A DNA stretch of 64,000 bases, from positions 186,001 to 250,000 of the forward strand of contig WPDH01000234.1 of assembly GCA_019137255.1 (NCBI GenBank). Direction: 5' to 3'. Positions 46,756 to 58,007 of the stretch are shown piece by piece. The stretch comes from Corinectria fuckeliana. Lineage: Eukaryota; Ascomycota; Sordariomycetes; Hypocreales; Nectriaceae. The notes below the pieces were generated by a model. The model was not told where the DNA came from. It saw only the letters and a program-made list of their open reading frames with translations, and did no database searches. How positions within the stretch are numbered: position 1 is the first letter of the stretch; every line of letters begins with the position of its first letter. The position numbers and the translations under genes are program-made.

Positions 46756-48659
46756 TTAAGTGTCTTCCATCTCTTTTGATTCTTGTATGAGTGCTTTGTA
46801 TTTATTCGAAATGTACTTGGGCGCGAGAAACGATATGACCTCGCTCCTTAGTCTGTCTTTGGGGAACGGCAACTTCTCGAGGGCGATAGAGTCGAGAATG
46901 TAGGTGACCACGGTGTTTGTTTTAAGAGGCGGGTCGCGAAGTAGTTTCGCAATGGATTCCGGTGAGAGATCGTCGTTGGTGTACCATATGTAGTAGGTGC
47001 GGAGAGCGGAGGGAGCAGCATAGAGTTTGTGTTGTTTCTGGGCGCGGTAGAGTTCTAATTTCAGGTCGGCGGCGGTAATGCGAGGGTCCCTATGTTTCGA
47101 GGCCTCCTTTTTGAGTGGCTCCTCTTTGGGTATCTCGACCTCTTGTGGCTCGGGGACTGCGACGATTGCTTCATACTGTGTCGCCTGTGCCACTGCTTCT
47201 GTGGCGCCCTCAGTCTCGTTAATGGACAGGTCGATCTCGACGTCTTCATCGGCATCTACTACCTCATCTACTGCTACAGCCACTTTGATAGGCAAGCCTT
47301 TCTCAGAGAACTCGGGCCGTGGGGGACATGGGTCGAGTTTCTCCCGTTCGTGCTCCAGAACGTAGTAGAGCTGAATACCAGCATATGCATCTGAGGCAGA
47401 ATCTAATGCGGGTTAGCATGTACTAGCAAACGCTCTGAGATAGACTTACAAGCAATCTGAGACGGAGAGAGACCCTGCAACCAATTGCTTGTGCGGACTT
47501 CACCCTTGAACAAAGGGAGGCGTAGACAATCCCGGACTTGTATAGCCATGGCAACAAGCCTTTTATTGACTCGGTTCAGCTGACCTTCCTTGGAGTGTTT
47601 GACCAATCTGTAGAGATGGCTAAGCTCGAATATGCCTTTCGTCTCGATGTCGAGAAACTTCTTGAGTCTCGTGCAGTCACCCCGAATGTTTACACCGACC
47701 TTGCTTACGCCTTCATCTTCCATGATCTTCCGAAATGTCGGTGCAACGAAGTCGTCTTTGGTGAAGACACCCACATGGAAGAGGCCGATATGCCCGGGAC
47801 TCGCGATCTGGATGAGAGAGACGTTTTGGCGGGGTTCCGAAGACTTTCGTACAAAAGCCATCCATTCCAGGTCGAATCCGAGAACCTTTTCGCCCAGGAA
47901 ATATTGCTTGCACACATCCTCCATGTCGTCTTTACTCGTGCAGTAGTGGACTGTAACTTTCTCCGTCGAGCCGTCATCCTTGATATGTTCGTACATGGTG
48001 TGAGACCAAAAGGACCCTAGGGTTCCCACCCTTTTTGCCCGAGCAGCTTGGAATAACTCATTGGAGATTTTGTAGTCCAGAGAAGTCACTGGGAGAACAA
48101 CTGCCTTTTCAGCCTTGACGTCGTCTTTTGATTCGGCAGGACCACTTGCTTCGTCTGTGGCAATTTCGGGCTCCCCGAACTTCTGATGAGATAGTTCGAT
48201 GCCTTGCACGGGCGGGACTGAGGCCATTAATGCATCTTGGTCATCAAACCACTCGGTCGCATCGAGCTCGAACTGCTCATCCTCGTCGAATTCCTCCGTG
48301 TGGACATTCATGGGCTGAGCATTTCTGTTTTGGTTGGGGCTGGCGCCGTGGATGAACCGAGGCATACCCAGAACGGGATACACAGGTTTGGTGTTGTTAT
48401 TCGGGGAGAACCGGATACCAGAGCTTGGGTTCCATAGTTGATTCCGGGCAGGAGACGACATGATGTGTTTAGATCGTCTAAGTTCAGATGCAGTGTCAGG
48501 AAGAACAGCAGCAGCCAGGTGAGAGACACATAAGTAAGCGCCAACTAACCTTGGGTGGGACAACAGTGGATGAGGCCGCTTAGGGGGTCTGATTGTGCCA
48601 GCAATAGTCGCTCGCACTTTGTTATAGCTCATTGAAGGTTTTGAAGAAGAGCCTGCCAT
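46756..48659 (-). CDS. DEDDy-type 3'-5' exonuclease
   Basis: RNase D/WRN-exonuclease fold. Main exons 48477-47450 and 47402-46756; a 5' exon 48659-48550 is joined if the ATG at 48659 is used (595 codons), or the protein starts at ATG 48461 (553 codons). Numbered from 48461, the metal ligands are D197 and E199 (VLGFDLEW), D262 (NIRGDC) and the Y338xxxD342 motif formed across the last intron (YSASDAYAG). An acidic stretch precedes the domain, and a Leu/Lys-rich C-terminal region of about 110 residues contains LELYRAQKQHKLYAAPSAL, similar to an HRDC-like helical segment. Substrate, DNA or RNA, cannot be told. The upstream intron is exactly 72 nt, so retaining it also keeps the frame open. Confidence 0.85.
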
Positions 48660-49077
48660 AGCAAGCACTGAATGGCCATCGCGACAATCGACCATGTCCC
48701 AAGCGTGTTAAGCGCTATTATGCGGAAATCAGGCTGCCGCGTCCTGAATGTGATGATCGCGGCGGCTATTCACTAGTCTAGGTACGATTGGCGTTGAGGG
48801 TCCCGTCCGTTGAGTGAGACATGTCTGCTTAGTCACGATCGCGGCCTCACGTGGGGACGTGCAGTGGTCACTCCTTGACCCTGGCATGCCATCCCACTTT
48901 GCGACGGTTTGGGCGACATCGACAAGATATTCGACGACAAACCAGGACCGGCGATAACTCAGAGCAGCAAATATTCTCAACGGCATCTGACTGAGTTATT
49001 ATCGATTCATCTTTGGACACTTGACCGCCACAGCGCTGCGCGACTGCCAATCTCCGATCCACACAAACTCATTCGCC
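48660..49077. promoter_or_regulatory. Short divergent promoter between exonuclease and LSM5
   Basis: About 420 bases separate the two divergent start codons. No distinct motif stands out by eye. Confidence 0.5.
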
Positions 49078-49611
49078 ATGGCTTCTCAGTTGCTACCCCT
49101 CGGTGAGCCATTCGCACCTGCAGTACACTGTTGGCTCATCTCTGTATCTACTAACACCTTATCAGAGCTCATCGACAAGTGTGTCGGCTCCAGAATCTGG
49201 GTCATCATGAAGGGAGACAAGGGTGAGACGAGCCGCTCAGCTGCTTGCCCCTACCGTCGCTGATGCAGTGTGGTAGAATTCAGCGGAACTCTCCTCGGCT
49301 TCGATGACTACGTCAGTGAGTTGAATCCAATGAATTGCGTATTTTTTCTATGCTCACAACTATACAGACATGGTGCTGGAAGACGTGACTGAATTGTGAG
49401 CGCCAGCCCCTCACTATCTCTGACCTCATTCGGTGAGACTAACCGAGCAGTGATTACTCTGGAAACCACGTCAAGCTGCCCAAGATTCTATTAAACGGAA
49501 ACAACATCTGCATGGTATGATTCTCACCAACCGTTCGTGTAGATGGTTTTGATGCTGACTATCGCGCCTCAGTTGATCCCTGGAGGCGAGGGCCCAGAGG
49601 GTGAAGCTTGA
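49078..49611 (+). CDS. lsm5: U6 snRNA-associated Sm-like protein LSm5
   Basis: Subunit of the LSm2-8 ring on U6 snRNA (splicing) and the LSm1-7 ring (mRNA decay). Six small exons (49078-49102, 49166-49222, 49277-49315, 49368-49395, 49451-49514, 49573-49611) give 84 codons. Sm1 is ELIDKCVGSRIWVIMKGDKE, then FSGTLLGFDDYVNMVLEDV. Sm2 includes LPKILLNGNNICMLIPGG. Length is typical. Six exons for 83 residues is a very fragmented structure, but every junction is GT-AG and the frame is unbroken. Confidence 0.97.
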
Positions 49612-49926
49612 TGGTGGGATGAATGCGACGAAAGCCCCTTCTGAAATATGATCTATACCGAAATTTTCACGGGGAGAGAGCCGAATACAAAGGGAACCCC
49701 TCGGCATAGCGTGTGTCGGTGTCATTAAACGTGTGGCTTCTGAATATGCAGCTGTGACTCGAAAATCCGAGCCCAGGCGCGCAAAAGCAGGAGGATAAAT
49801 AATCCATTTGATCTCGAACTAGTGTTATCCCGTAGTTTGGCTAAAATGCAGTAACCTTAAGTCCCCAACGCCTGCCGCCCATGGAGTCGTGTCCACGTAG
49901 GGATGACCATTTCGTCCTCGCACCCT
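49612..49926. other. Convergent spacer between LSM5 and RPB11
   Basis: About 315 bases of 3' flank for both genes; no other feature seen. Confidence 0.5.
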
Positions 49927-51073
49927 TTAGTGACCGTTCTGCATGTTGCCCTGCTCTCCAGTGTTGGTGATGCGTCGCAGCTCCCACTCTCGTGTGAACT
50001 CTTGGTGCAGCATCTCGAGCTGGTTAATGAGCTTCTCACAGACAGACGTGAACACATCGCGGGGCGTAATAGTGCCATCCGTCTGCACACGGATGAAGAG
50101 CTCCGGGACGTTGGGGTGAGCAACTAGAACAAAGGGTGAGCGCGATGCGAGAGACCAAGGTAGCAGCGGAGTTTACTTTTGTAGCCAGCCATGTAGACGT
50201 TGGGGTGGGCCTTGAGATGTTCGGAAAGAAGGTTGCCTAGGGTGTGGTCCTCCTTCTTGAGAACGAAGTCGGAGGTGTTGGACATGCCTATAGTGTCGTG
50301 TGAGTAGCGAAGATCAAGTATCCTAGGGATTAACTCACCAGAGTAAACCTTCTCCTCTATCTTCTTCTCGCCGTCGCTAAGAAGGAAGAGCTCGAATCTG
50401 AAACGAAAGTCAGCTCCAGTCCAGAAGTTTCCACTGTAAGTAACGTAACGGGTCGTCCTGAAGGTTGAAGTGCTTGGGGTTGCCGCCAGCCATGGTGAAT
50501 GAATAATGCTTGGAACGGGTGAAGTAGAATGAGGAACAAGAGAAACGATGCTCTCAAAGATGGTGGTTAATTGTGGAAGAAAAGGAAAGGAAAGTAAGCG
50601 GCCGTGTTCAAATAGGACGGTCGCCAGCTGGCGGGCAAGTGATGGACCGGCGAGCTGCCACCAACCGCCTCACCAACCGCTCTGAGTGGCATACCCATCG
50701 TCGTTGAATCCGCGGCAGCGCCAATGAACATGAGCTAGTTGTTTTGCACAACGTTGATTGATGGCCAACCATCGTTACATCCTCGTCCATCAGGCTGCCG
50801 ACCCAGAAGCGGACAAGTCAACTAGACTTCGATCGGAGCTCCTCCGGGGAGAACTTCGAGTATATGGGTAAATGTGAATCCCAAGAGGACGTATAGTAGA
50901 TAGCCCAAAAGGCCGTTGGTCGCCGGCATGAGTTGTTGGTAGCCAAGACCGGTGAGGCAACGACGATGATGATGTTGGTGTCCCACGCGTCCCGTTGGGG
51001 AATATAACAAATGCATAAGGGAAAAACGGACCACGCGGAAAACCCCCAAGACTTACCGGTCAGGCGCGTTCAT
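49927..51073 (-). CDS. rpb11: RNA polymerase II subunit RPB11
   Basis: Forms the alpha-like heterodimer with RPB3 that nucleates Pol II assembly. Exons 50397-50339, 50287-50177 and 50123-49927 encode FELFLLSDGEKKIEEK, the diagnostic KKEDHTLGNLL, MAGYKIAHPNVPELF and the C-terminal helix. Two first exons fit. Exon 51073-51057 encodes MNAPDR with a GTAAGT donor in phase 2, restoring the conserved MNAPDRFELFLL start (128 codons) but across a 659-nt intron. Exon 50493-50450 encodes MAGGNPKHFNLQDDP, also phase 2 but with a weak GTTACG donor (137 codons). The first is preferred because MNAPDR is the family N-terminus. Confidence 0.93.
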
Positions 51074-51555
51074 GTTGGCGGGCTGATCTCTTCAACCTAG
51101 CAGTCGTCTTTGTTGGTGGTAGTGTGGCAAAGTGATTCGATGGTAACTGTAGAGATTCCCGTCCTAAGATGGAGAAGAAGCAAATAACAAATGAGAACGA
51201 GGGGGTGAGGATGATATTTATCTATAATCCAAGAAGAAGAGCCGGTGATGGCAGCAATACGTCTCGAATATTGACAGAGCTACAGTGAATCCAGAATGAA
51301 TAAGGTAGCCGGGATTGGGAACCATCAATGCACCTGGTCGCGCCAAGATGACAAAAAGGTTAATGGTCGGCTAAATCCGTTAGCACCTTGTGTAACCCGA
51401 CATCCTAGATATTGATCAAGCACACTGTTATCTATTTTAGGTACTATTTAACCCAGCCAGTTAACGCTCCCTCTATTGCTCAACACGTTCGTCGTACAAT
51501 ACGTTTGTCACCCATTCTCCTTGCATTGTCCTCGAACCCATGCGAGCGGAGGCCA
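51074..51555. promoter_or_regulatory. Divergent region between RPB11 and the methyltransferase
   Basis: About 480 bases between start codons if the distal RPB11 exon is used. No clear motif recognised. Confidence 0.4.
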
Positions 51556-52626
51556 ATGCCGCGCCTTCCGCCATCCCTTTTTCGGCATGCTCAGCGACAT
51601 TCGCCTCACCTCGCAACACTCCTTCCTGCTTGCCAGGACCTTGAATCGGCGCACAATGAGTTGCGATGGATAAAGAGTCATGTTGAAAAGACGTTCATCA
51701 AGGATAAGCCAGGGCACTTGGGGGAACTATGTCGAAAAAGAGGAAAAGGTGTGCCCTTGCAGTATGTGCTAGGCTCACAGCCCTTTGGAGCACTAGACAT
51801 CAAATGCAGACCTGGTGTTCTCATCCCCCGGCCGGAAACCGAAGCCTACACATGTCATCTCGTAGATCTGATCAAGTCGGGGAGAGTACTGGGGTCGCGG
51901 CTCGATCAAAATAAGCGCGGGCTTAATCTGATCGACTTCTGCACAGGCACTGGATGCATCCCACTCCTCTTATTCTCGTCCTTGCAGCAGTTGGTCAAGA
52001 ACCTGAACGTCCGAGGGGTTGATATATCTCCCCAAGCACTTCAGCTTGCCAAGGATAACATTGCTCACAACATTGAGCTTGGGAAGCTGTTTGAACCGAG
52101 GGGGGAACAGACCCTCGCGATTACAGAGGCGGATGTATTCAGTGACAGCGACATCCAGCAGCTCACAAGTTCTCGCTGGGATCTTATGGTTTCGAACCCT
52201 CCATACATTTCGGGGGATGTTTGGAACCACGGCCGTGGTCAACTTGGATACTCGGTCCGCAAGTACGAGCCACGCCTAGCTCTAATCCCCGGCGAACATC
52301 TAGCTCGTCCAGTTGGATGCAGTCCTGAAGATGCATTTTACTCTCGGCTTTTAGACATTGCGCTAGTCTTGAAACCGGGGGCCATCCTGTTTGAGATTGG
52401 AGACGAGAACCAAGCTCGTCGAGTCTTGCAACTTTTCTTCCAGCCAGGCGTCGCCAACCTTTCTCATGTTGAGCTCTGGCGAGACTGGCCGGATGTAGAG
52501 CCCGGCGATAACGAAGAACCCTACGTGGAAGTGGCGACACAAGATGGCCGAGGGAGATCTGTCCCGGTGAAAGGAAGCGGTCTCGTACGATCAATATTCG
52601 TCCAGCGCGTGGCGAAGGACAGCTAA
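51556..52626 (+). CDS. mtq1: HemK/PrmC-type protein N5-glutamine methyltransferase
   Basis: Methylates the glutamine of the GGQ motif in a class 1 release factor; fungal Mtq1 acts on the mitochondrial factor. A single exon of 357 codons starts at ATG 51556 (MPRLPPSLFRHAQR). Motifs: PLQYVLGSQPFGALDI, then PGVLIPRPETE (residues 87-96), SAM loop DFCTGTGCIP (127-136), GVDISPQAL, and catalytic NPPY at 214-217. There is no long classical presequence, though the first 25 residues are basic and lack acidic residues, compatible with mitochondrial import. The frame is open further upstream, but only non-ATG starts exist there. Assignment to Mtq1 rather than Mtq2 follows from the N-terminal HemK-type region. 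Confidence 0.9.
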   Translation: MPRLPPSLFRHAQRHSPHLATLLPACQDLESAHNELRWIKSHVEKTFIKDKPGHLGELCRKRGKGVPLQYVLGSQPFGALDIKCRPGVLIPRPETEAYTCHLVDLIKSGRVLGSRLDQNKRGLNLIDFCTGTGCIPLLLFSSLQQLVKNLNVRGVDISPQALQLAKDNIAHNIELGKLFEPRGEQTLAITEADVFSDSDIQQLTSSRWDLMVSNPPYISGDVWNHGRGQLGYSVRKYEPRLALIPGEHLARPVGCSPEDAFYSRLLDIALVLKPGAILFEIGDENQARRVLQLFFQPGVANLSHVELWRDWPDVEPGDNEEPYVEVATQDGRGRSVPVKGSGLVRSIFVQRVAKDS

Positions 52627-53300
52627 TGAGTGGTGTTCCTTGACTGCTTTGTTAATTCTGGCAGAGTTTCCTGGCAGAACTAGTCTACTTGGTAGAGATG
52701 CGTGCAATAGGTACTGAAACTAAAAGTAAGAGCTTCTTTTACAGGCTATATTTGTAATGGTGAATCATCGACATGCATCTTACGGGTCGCCACTTAGAAA
52801 TGAGTTGATCATTTCGGCGGCGGAACCTAGCGGACGTTTCAACCGACTCAGCGATGAAATGACTGTGAGCCCTGTACCAGCGAATTCGAGGTCATCAAGA
52901 ATTAATCGAAGCATGTAGATGTTCAGCAATTACACTAAAAACCCAACCTGGAATTAGTGGCAGGCGAAATCTGAAGGCACCACTCGCTGACGCGCACTAA
53001 TTACTACTTAAAGCGTCAATTGGGGGCTCCGACGCCTTCCGAGGCACGTGATGGCGCCCAATTTTCGAGCTAGCGACGTCGATGCACTCATCACCAGAAG
53101 CTTCCACATCGTGGTGTCATCAGCAATTCCACCCCATTGGAGCCAGGAACCTCGATATATTGCTATATCTTACCGACCTCTGCTTAACAACCAACTGCAA
53201 TCCCCTCCCGGCCTCAACCGCGATCCTCCATGACATAACAGGGCGCCTGCGCACCTCTGCCTTCCACGACTCCGGTGGTTCCGCACTTGCGCAAGCTTGG
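52627..53300. other. Intergenic upstream of the m-AAA protease gene
   Basis: No gene. The protease frame is open back to an ATG at 53082, but that stretch does not look like a presequence. The likely start is 53301. Confidence 0.4.
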
Positions 53301-54792
53301 ATGCCCGCCATGTCGAGATATCTGCGACAATCGAGCCAGCTCGCGCGGGTTGCGCGGCTGTCAGCCCAGCCTGCTCTCCGAATTTGTGCACGGCCGTCTA
53401 TCCTCACCAGATCGATCCCTGCGACGACCTCAGCGGCCTTTGCGATCCGGGCAAGGAGAGCGTATTCTTCTCAGCCTACACCCCCAGAACAACCACAGCC
53501 GAAAAACGACAAAGACGCCACCAATGAGGTTAACCCCTCTAGCAAACAAAATGCCCAGGCACCGAAGCCGCCGCCTCTGCCCGAGGGCTGGATCCATCTT
53601 GCCAAGGAGGAGATTGCCCACCTCGAGAGATTCATCGGCAGGATCCCCGAGGCTCATCGACCTATGGCGAAGAACATCTTAAGCAAACTACAAGTCACGG
53701 GAGCACCACCCGAGACACGGGACCTGCTTACAAAGTTGCGCAAGGGCGAAGGAAACCTCTCAATTCTGGACAAGGGAAGACTCATGCGGTGCATTTATAT
53801 GATTACGGAGCGAATGGTCGAACTCGAGGAATTCGAGGAGCAGAAGGGCTCGTTTTCGTCTTTCCGCATGGGTGGCGAATCCAAGTCCAAGGACCAGGAT
53901 GCTTCCAAGGAGGACGGGACCGACAACGTCAAGTCGAAGGAAACCGATCCCAGCAAACAAGGTGGCAAGCCACCCAAGAACGAGAGGAGCGGCTGGATAG
54001 AGGCCATACAGACCGGTATTGCCATTGGTGTCACTGTCTGGATTGCGGAACTCATCGCCAACCCCTTCTCAGAGAAGGAGATTACTTGGCAGGAAATGCG
54101 GAAGGCGTTCCTGGACAAGGGTCTCGTACAAAAGCTGGTGGTTATCAACGGATCTCAGGTCCGGGTTGAGCTCCATCAATCAGCGGCTGGCACCCCGGGT
54201 GAATCGGGCCAGGCCCCCAAGAAGACGTACATTTTCTCCATTGGATCTGTCGAGTCTTTCGAGAGGAAGCTGGAGGAGGCCCAAGACCAGCTTGGTATCC
54301 CACCTTCCGAGAGAATTCCCGTTAGCTTCGAGTCTGGCGGCGGCACCTTTGGCAACCTTCTCCTTGCCTTTGGCCCGACGCTCCTTTTCATCGGACTGAT
54401 TCTCTGGACTCAGCGATCAATGGGTGGACGTGGTGGTGCGGGAGGAGGAATGTTCAACTTTGGCAAGAGCAAAGCCAAGAAGTTCAACGCCGAGAGTGCG
54501 GTCAAGGTCAAATTCGCAGACGTGGCTGGCCTCGAGGAGGCCAAGATGGAAATCATGGAGTTTGTCAGCTTCCTCAAGCAGCCCGAGAAGTTTGAGAAGC
54601 TGGGAGCCAAGATTCCCCGAGGCGCAATTCTTGCCGGCCCTCCGGGTACTGGCAAGACGCTGCTTGCCAAGGCCACTGCCGGCGAGTCTGGGGTCCCCTT
54701 CTTCAGCGTGAGTGGTTCCGAGTTCGTGGAGATGTTTGTAGGTGTTGGTCCTTCTCGAGTGCGAGACTTGTTCGCCGAGGGCCGAAAGAATG

Positions 54793-54823
<31 letters not shown>

Positions 54824-56056
54824 TGCCATTGGCCGAGCCCGACAGGAGAGTGGCAAGGGTTTTGGTGGCAACGACGAGCGGGAGGCTACACTCAACCAGA
54901 TTCTTACCGAGATGGATGGATTCAACACACGAGAGCAGGTTGTTGTTTTGGCTGGCACCAACCGAGCCGACATGCTCGACAAGGCTCTGATGCGACCCGG
55001 ACGATTCGATCGACACATCTTCATTGACCGGCCGACGATGAAGGGGCGACAGGAGATCTTCAAGGTTTACCTGAACAAGATTGTGACAAATGAGAACCAC
55101 GAGTTCCTCGTCGGTCGACTTGCCACTTTAACTCCAGGCTTTTCAGGAGCAGACATCGCCAACGTTGTCAATGAGGCCGCCCTAATTGGTAAGTGGAATA
55201 TTTGGACCCCCGAGACACGTGTTTGGAGGAGTAAGTTGCTAACATGATAACAGCTGCCCGAGGCAATGCCGACGATGTCAAGATGGACCACTTCGAGAAA
55301 GCGATCGAGCGAGTGATTGGCGGTCTGGAGCGCAAGTCACTTGTGCTGAAGCCCTTGGAGAAGAAGACTGTGGCCTACCACGAGGCTGGCCACGCCATCT
55401 GCGGTTGGTTCCTGGAGCACGCGGATCCTCTGCTGAAGGTGTCGATTATCCCCCGCGGCCAGGGTGCTCTGGGCTATGCGCAATACCTGCCGCAGGACGC
55501 TTACCTCATGAACACGGATCAGTTGATGGACCGAATGGCCATGACGATGGGCGGTCGCGTTTCCGAGGAGCTCCACTTCCCCACCGTGACAACGGGAGCC
55601 AGCGATGACTTCAAGAAGGTGTCGCAAATGGCACGTAACATGGTGACCCAGTGGGGGATGTCGGAGAAGGTCGGACCTGTGCACTACGAAAACGACCCCA
55701 ACCGGGTGCAGAAGCCATTTGCGGAATCAACAGCTCAAGCAATCGACCAGGAGGTGTCACGGATCGTTGATCAGGCGTACCAGCGATGCCGCGAGCTCCT
55801 GACGCAGAAGAAGGAGCAGGTTGGCCTGATTGCACAGGAGCTGCTCAAGAAGGAGGTTCTTGTGCGAGACGACATGGTCCGCATCCTGGGCAAGCGGCCG
55901 TTTGATGACAACGAGGACTTTGAGAAGTACTTTGGAGGAGGCAAGGAGTCGAGCACGCCGCCATTCCCAGAAGAGACGGACACGTTCCCACCCCCCGAGC
56001 CACCGGCCCCGGCCCCGGCATTCCGAAGCATGGAAGAGGAGGCTAGCCGACGGTAA
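53301..56056 (+). CDS. Mitochondrial m-AAA protease subunit (Yta12/Afg3 family)
   Basis: ATP-dependent zinc metalloprotease of the inner membrane, matrix-facing, degrading misfolded membrane proteins and processing others. Exons 53301-55188 and 55254-56056 give 897 codons. Order: Arg-rich presequence (MPAMSRYLRQSSQLARVARL), Lys/Glu-rich linker, transmembrane helix near 235-255, intermembrane-space domain, second helix near 350-370, AAA domain with Walker A GPPGTGKT (about 445), Walker B IIFIDEID (about 500) and SRH residues MRPGRFDRHI, then the peptidase with HEAGH near 673. The C-terminus is Pro/Glu-rich. Both helices argue for m-AAA rather than the one-helix i-AAA. I cannot say whether it is Yta10 or Yta12. 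Confidence 0.96.
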
Positions 56057-58007
56057 GGGTTCCAAGGTTTTCAAGGATGAGCACCTAGCCTCAACGAAGT
56101 GGGCCAGTTGTTCACGGCTCGGGCTGAGACCTATGGAGGAGAGCGATGAGGGGAGGTAGGAGATGGATCACGGGGAACTTGAGGCTCGGCGGGGATTGGC
56201 TGCGGCGTTGGACAGGGCATGGAGCATAGGCCGCCCCGATGAGCCAGGACAAGAGGCGGCAGAGGGGAAATTGGCTCGGCGAGGCCACAGCAGCACACGG
56301 AGGCACTCAACTCTACCCAACACTTACTCGGTTCCGTCGAGTGTATTCAGCAGACCGTTCGGAAGCTCGGGGGTAGGAAAGCTTCCTGTGTAAAAATGTA
56401 CTTTATACGGCTATAGAATTGTAAAATCTTGCCGAACGGCTACAAAGGAAATTGCGGGAGGGAGACCAAATTAGTGATCAAGCAAGATTGCGTGTGAGCG
56501 ACAGTGACAAGACGCTGATAAGTAAGTCTAGGTAGAGTATGGTGATGAGTAGTTCTTTACATAAATATCTGGTATCTGGTATCTGGTGAGGGGACTCCCG
56601 GATAGCTTCGTCACAGCGCGGGTCAACTACGGCTATTGCTTTATGGGGGCCAAAGCCAGGATGGCATCATTGAACGTTCTAAAACAAGATCCAAAGTTCG
56701 CCGATTGTCTTGGCACCGTTCCAAGAATGCTGATCCGGAGACTCCTGCGTGCCTACTGTGGTTTCGTTGGATCGAAAGAGCACAGCTGACTCCTTTTGTT
56801 GGAGACGTGGGCGCTGATTGGCTAGCAAAGTTCCCTCTATCGAAAGAACGTCCAGGCAGTTTGCGGCTTTTGCGTCCCAGCAACCCTGCTTTCTTTTCTA
56901 CTGCTTCCCTCTCCTTTTCCTTGTGGTTTTCACCTTGCGTGGCCTGTCTTTGTTTCCCACCGTGTCGGGGAGGCTAGTTAGGTTGGTGCCTGGTGGTGTT
57001 GCGGATGGACTTGTTTTCGGGTTTCGGGTTGCTCCAAGAACGGATTGGAAAAGTTCCGTGCATCTACGCGTGTGGCGGTGACGGGAGGGTGCAGGGAATG
57101 CATCCTCAGGTAGGTATGTATGTGCATACTTGGGTAATTGGGTAATTAGGTAGTACTAGTAAGGAGCAAGGATTGGAGAAGACCCCTCGAGGGAAATGGA
57201 AGGAGAGGTTGTGAGAGGGCGTCGAGGTGTCAGTGGGAAGAGGAGATGCGGCTGGATGAACATGCAAAGGCCTTGGGATGCCAATCGGGAGGTGGCAAGT
57301 TGATGTCATAACGCACGCAGTGTACGAGCCAATGATACTCGTGCAGCCGCGCCTGATTAAAAAACATTTACTGCTTTGACAGCTCATTCTCGTCGTAACC
57401 TAGCACACAAACACAGCATCCATCCCGATGTAGCAGACCCTTCCCGTCGTCTGATTGCTCCAACAAGTGCCCGCTGGGCCGGAAATAAGACGAGCTAGCA
57501 ACGCTGCTGTATGCATTTCGTCTGGGCCTTTTTGGGGGGGGGTGTTGCCGTCCTGCGATTGGACGTAGAAGTATCGGGATGCCGTCTTTGGGCAAAAGAG
57601 GGCACCTATAAGTAAGTAAGTATCGTAGGTAGACTCACCTCAGGTCCGTCCACCAGGGGCTTTCTTCCTCTCCCTCTGGATAAATCCCACGCCTCTACCA
57701 CTAGACACAAACGTCTTCGTTGATTCTAGCCCATTTCACTTGGCTTGTTCATCGCTTTTGCGTTGGTATTGCTTGTCCTTGAAATCCCGAGTTTTCCTGG
57801 TGGCCGCGAGGTCCCATTTCCACGCCGCCGGGCCGGATCCACACTTCCGCCTCCGCCGCCGCCCGCCATCTCTCTCTCTCTCTCTCTCCGGCTTTGGTCC
57901 GACCAGCAACTTTTTTTTTTTTAGTGCTTCTCATTCCCCCCAACAAACCGCAAACCACTTTCAACCCCCTCCCTCCCAGTCTCGTCGCTGCCGCCGCCAA
58001 TATCCCC
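56057..58007. other. Intergenic between m-AAA protease and BOR1
   Basis: About 2 kb, no gene supported. Contains a three-copy TATCTGG tandem near 56566-56586 and a G10-type run near 57532. The last 150 bases before 58008 are C/T-rich with a TC repeat at about 57870-57890 and a T11 run near 57911. Confidence 0.4.

Noticed and set aside
54410..55100. 217- and 227-codon minus-strand frames inside the m-AAA protease gene
   Set aside because: Antisense shadows of the conserved AAA domain.
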